NCBI GenBank assembly: GCA_005784505.1
Contig: VCAZ01000049.1
Location: 1,665,001-1,729,000, forward strand
DNA length: 64,000 nt
Reading direction: 5' to 3'
From: Bagarius yarrelli
Lineage: Eukaryota > Chordata > Actinopteri > Siluriformes > Sisoridae
Shown: one piece after another, positions 62,769 to 64,000 of the stretch
Layout: each line of letters opens with the position of its first letter
Position numbering within the stretch: position 1 is the first letter of the stretch
Program-made: the position numbers and the translations under genes
The notes under the pieces: generated by a model
Database searches by the model: none
Seen by the model: only the letters and a program-made list of their open reading frames with translations
What the model was told of the DNA's origin: nothing

Positions 62769-63184
62769 CTATAGTGTTTTATCTAGTTTCTTTTCGCAGA
62801 TCCATTTTAGTGGGTGGGAACATGGTGCATCATTCCAAGCCTTCAGTGGATTATTAGTGGGATACACAGCAGCACAGTCCTCAATAGACCTGTCATCATT
62901 TGGCTCCCCATCCATCCAGTACCTATAAACATTTTTACCACAATATAATAAATCTGCTGCAGGAATAGTGCATTTTTAAGATTTTATTAGCCTTAAAGGC
63001 TTATCGTTATCCTCTCCTGCAGAAACAAATGAAGTTAAATTGAGTACCCTTCTGTGAGCATGGTAATATTCAGCCATTTCCAGATCCCTTCTGTATGGTC
63101 ATCCTTTAGTCCGATCCAAAATCCGTTGTTATAACTGAATGGTAGGTTGTACCGAAGTGCTTTTAAACTCGAGACTATAAACTC
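62769..63184 (-). CDS. C-type lectin domain protein, last two exons (partial)
   Basis: Two minus-strand exons, 63048-63184 and 62769-62922, join in phase and encode the carboxyl two-thirds of a C-type lectin domain, then stop. Visible hallmarks are FWIGLKDD, EGIWKW, YWMDGEPNDD, C-A-A-V, W-N-D-A-P-C and KWICEK. The EPN triplet and the WND motif are the calcium/sugar contacts of mannose-type lectins, so carbohydrate binding is plausible. The N-terminal part (first Cys pair, any signal peptide or membrane anchor) must lie upstream; no convincing exon was seen in 63185-64000. It resembles the CD209/asialoglycoprotein-receptor-like lectins that are numerous in fish; which one cannot be said. Confidence 0.8.
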
Positions 63185-64000
63185 CTATGCAGAAGAGTGG
63201 ATGTTATAAGTTATTAGCCTGTAAGTCTTTCAAACTGTTAATAGAATAAAAAGAGAAATAAAGCTATGTTGAACAGAGCATCAACAGTAAAAGGAAAAAT
63301 CTCTTATACGTCTGTACCACTGCCTATGCAGCTTGAGGTTTTTTGTCGATAAATAGACATTATAAATTGTTTGCTAGCTTGGGCTTCAAAGCGCACATGG
63401 AGATGATCATGTTTTTCTCCTACATTTTAGAGACACCTCTGGTCATTCATTAATTTATTCATCTTCTAAACCCTCCTATTCCCTAATTCAACCCTCCTAT
63501 TCCCTATTAAAAAAGAGCAACAGGCAGGAGGGGTACACCCTGAACAGGTCTGCTTCACCAGTTAACTGAATACAACATTATGAAATCATGTGTACACTGT
63601 CCACATAAACAAATGTATTAATTTTCGCAGATTCCAGTTTTGCTCTAAATAAGCTAACGAAAATAGGGGCCTTAGATAACTGCTTTAGATAGCATATTTA
63701 TAAAGTATACATCGGTGTCTTGTACAACTCCTGAAAAGCAGTAAAGTTCTATTCAAAAGTGAAATAAGTATTGAAAAGTAAAGCCAGTCACCAAAAAATG
63801 TGTTTTGAAGTGAAAGTGGTTAACGTAAACATTAAAAACAAATTTTGGACACCTCACCATCATACCCAGGGGTGCTGCTATAGCAATTTTGGGCCCTGTA
63901 GAACATATGCAGTTGGGCCCCCATCACACCCGTTCCACACCAAACATACTATTACATTACTGCTAGTACTGTTACTACTAATAAAACAGATCTCTGGGGG
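63185..64000. other. Lectin intron with repeat fragments
   Basis: No exon recognised. A degraded start of the 20690-type repeat is at about 63455-63550 ('gaggggtacaccctgaacag'). The second copy of the 57640-type repeat, with 'gctgctatagcaattttggg', occupies about 63860-64000. Confidence 0.5.

Noticed and set aside
1..64000. Prokaryotic-type systems, CRISPR arrays, operons, phage genes
   Set aside because: All coding content is spliced vertebrate genes; no such arrays or gene clusters are present.

Overview
The window reads as a piece of a vertebrate, almost certainly teleost, chromosome. Short coding exons with GT/AG borders are spread over AT-rich introns. Encoded proteins match vertebrate families end to end. 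The non-coding DNA holds fish-type dispersed repeats and long (CA)n/(TA)n tracts. The repeats look ostariophysan, perhaps catfish, but that is a weak guess. I built the exon models by hand from splice sites, unbroken reading phase and remembered protein families; no alignment was run.

Layout: (1) 1-17640, minus: 5' half of unc79, 24 coding exons covering about residues 1-1121; the gene runs off the left edge. (2) 19154-20135, minus: a two-exon COX8 subunit gene (71 aa). (3) About 22.4-50.5 kb, plus: btbd7, with a GC-rich putative non-coding first exon, a 12-kb first intron, ten coding exons and a 2.9-kb 3' UTR. (4) 51076-55466, minus: ubr7, 11 exons, 410 aa. (5) 56782-62134, plus: ttc8 (BBS8), 14 exons, 507 aa, head-to-head with ubr7. 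(6) 62769-63184, minus: the last two exons of a C-type lectin that continues past the right edge.

The block UBR7-BTBD7-COX8C-UNC79 is also contiguous on human 14q32, so this is conserved synteny; TTC8 lies elsewhere on human 14q. The genes are not a pathway: a neuronal sodium-leak channel accessory protein, a respiratory chain subunit, an epithelial morphogenesis regulator, a UBR-box/PHD ubiquitin ligase, a BBSome subunit and a lectin.

The most notable observations are: a one-base frame break in a C8 tract inside btbd7; an X-box (RFX) motif just upstream of ttc8; a (GT)n tract that replaces the pyrimidine tract of a btbd7 splice acceptor; two inverted copies of one transposon flanking the first two btbd7 coding exons; and a Cys/His cluster in unc79 that looks able to bind metal. 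I found no prokaryote-type system, CRISPR array or clearly new gene system.
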